This document shows, in pieces, positions 13,693 through 13,782 of a stretch of 13,782 nucleotides of DNA. The notes below the pieces were generated by a model. The model did no database searches, was not told where the DNA came from, and saw only the letters and a list, made by a program, of their open reading frames with translations. The stretch comes from an uncultured Phascolarctobacterium sp. (GTDB taxonomy: Bacteria > Bacillota > Negativicutes > Acidaminococcales > Acidaminococcaceae): NCBI GenBank assembly GCA_946002345.1, contig CAMFZA010000016.1:1-13782 (forward strand). The letters run 5' to 3'. The position numbers were made by a program, and so were the translations under genes. Every line of letters starts with the position of its first letter. Within the stretch, counting starts at the first letter, position 1.

Positions 13693-13782
13693 AATTATGG
13701 TTTATAATGCACTTCTTTGTATGGGCAAAGAAGTGCCAAGAAACCCACCAGGAGTGCATGCTGGACCGCCCCGCTGTTTGGC
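13693..13782 (+). repeat. Multi-hairpin intergenic repeat, copy B (cut by window end)
   Basis: Bases 13693-13782 match the reverse complement of 10107-10196 at 83 of 90 positions. The 11-pair hairpin GCACTTCTTTG/CAAAGAAGTGC is perfectly kept (13709-13736) with a varied loop. The second hairpin keeps only its CCAG/CTGG base (13748-13764). The third begins at the window end. With copy A it forms an inverted pair about 3.5 kb apart, enclosing the barnase, barstar and ABC genes. Confidence 0.75.

Overview
The window looks like chromosomal DNA from a strictly anaerobic, fermentative bacterium. The best guess is a diderm Firmicute (Negativicutes, Phascolarctobacterium/Acidaminococcus-like). This rests on gene content and protein character (Flx-Hdr electron-transfer genes, a quinone-independent fumarate reductase-type enzyme, Gram-positive-style Shine-Dalgarno sites), not on a marker gene. 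All recognised genes lie on the + strand. No rRNA, tRNA, CRISPR array or integrase was seen.

Region 1 (1-321) is the 3' end of a sodium:alanine/glycine symporter, closed by a strong intrinsic terminator. Region 2 (504-6957) is a tightly packed, mostly overlapping seven-gene operon, hdrB-hdrC-hdrA-flxD-flxC-flxB-flxA. It encodes a complete soluble NADH dehydrogenase/heterodisulfide reductase-type (FlxABCD-HdrABC) complex of the flavin-based electron-bifurcating class. Region 3 (7274-9566) holds two genes for a soluble fumarate reductase/succinate dehydrogenase-type enzyme: an Fe-S subunit and a flavoprotein with the fumarate-site residues conserved. There is no membrane anchor, and a terminator follows directly. 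I infer that regions 2 and 3 cooperate: NADH electrons would be bifurcated to ferredoxin and, through the HdrB/HdrC arm, towards fumarate. Methanogen thiol:fumarate reductase, in which an FrdB-like part is fused to an HdrB-like part, is the closest precedent.

Region 4 (10292-11146) is a toxin-antitoxin-like pair: a full barnase-type ribonuclease with all catalytic residues, behind a lipoprotein signal peptide and a long low-complexity linker, followed 12 bases later by its barstar inhibitor. Region 5 (11163-13641) is a permease-ATPase-lipoprotein ABC importer of the SsuABC/TauABC/ThiXYZ superfamily, apparently read through from barstar and ended by a GC-rich hairpin.

The intergenic spaces contain repeats. 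Two related MITE-like elements with terminal inverted repeats (7032-7218 and 9682-10021) share a 104-base core at 101/104 identity. The first lies between the Flx-Hdr operon and the fumarate reductase-type genes and appears to supply a -35 box to the latter. A second repeat family, built of successive hairpins, occurs as two inverted copies (about 10093-10196 and 13693-13782, the latter cut by the window end) that bracket the barnase-barstar-ABC block.
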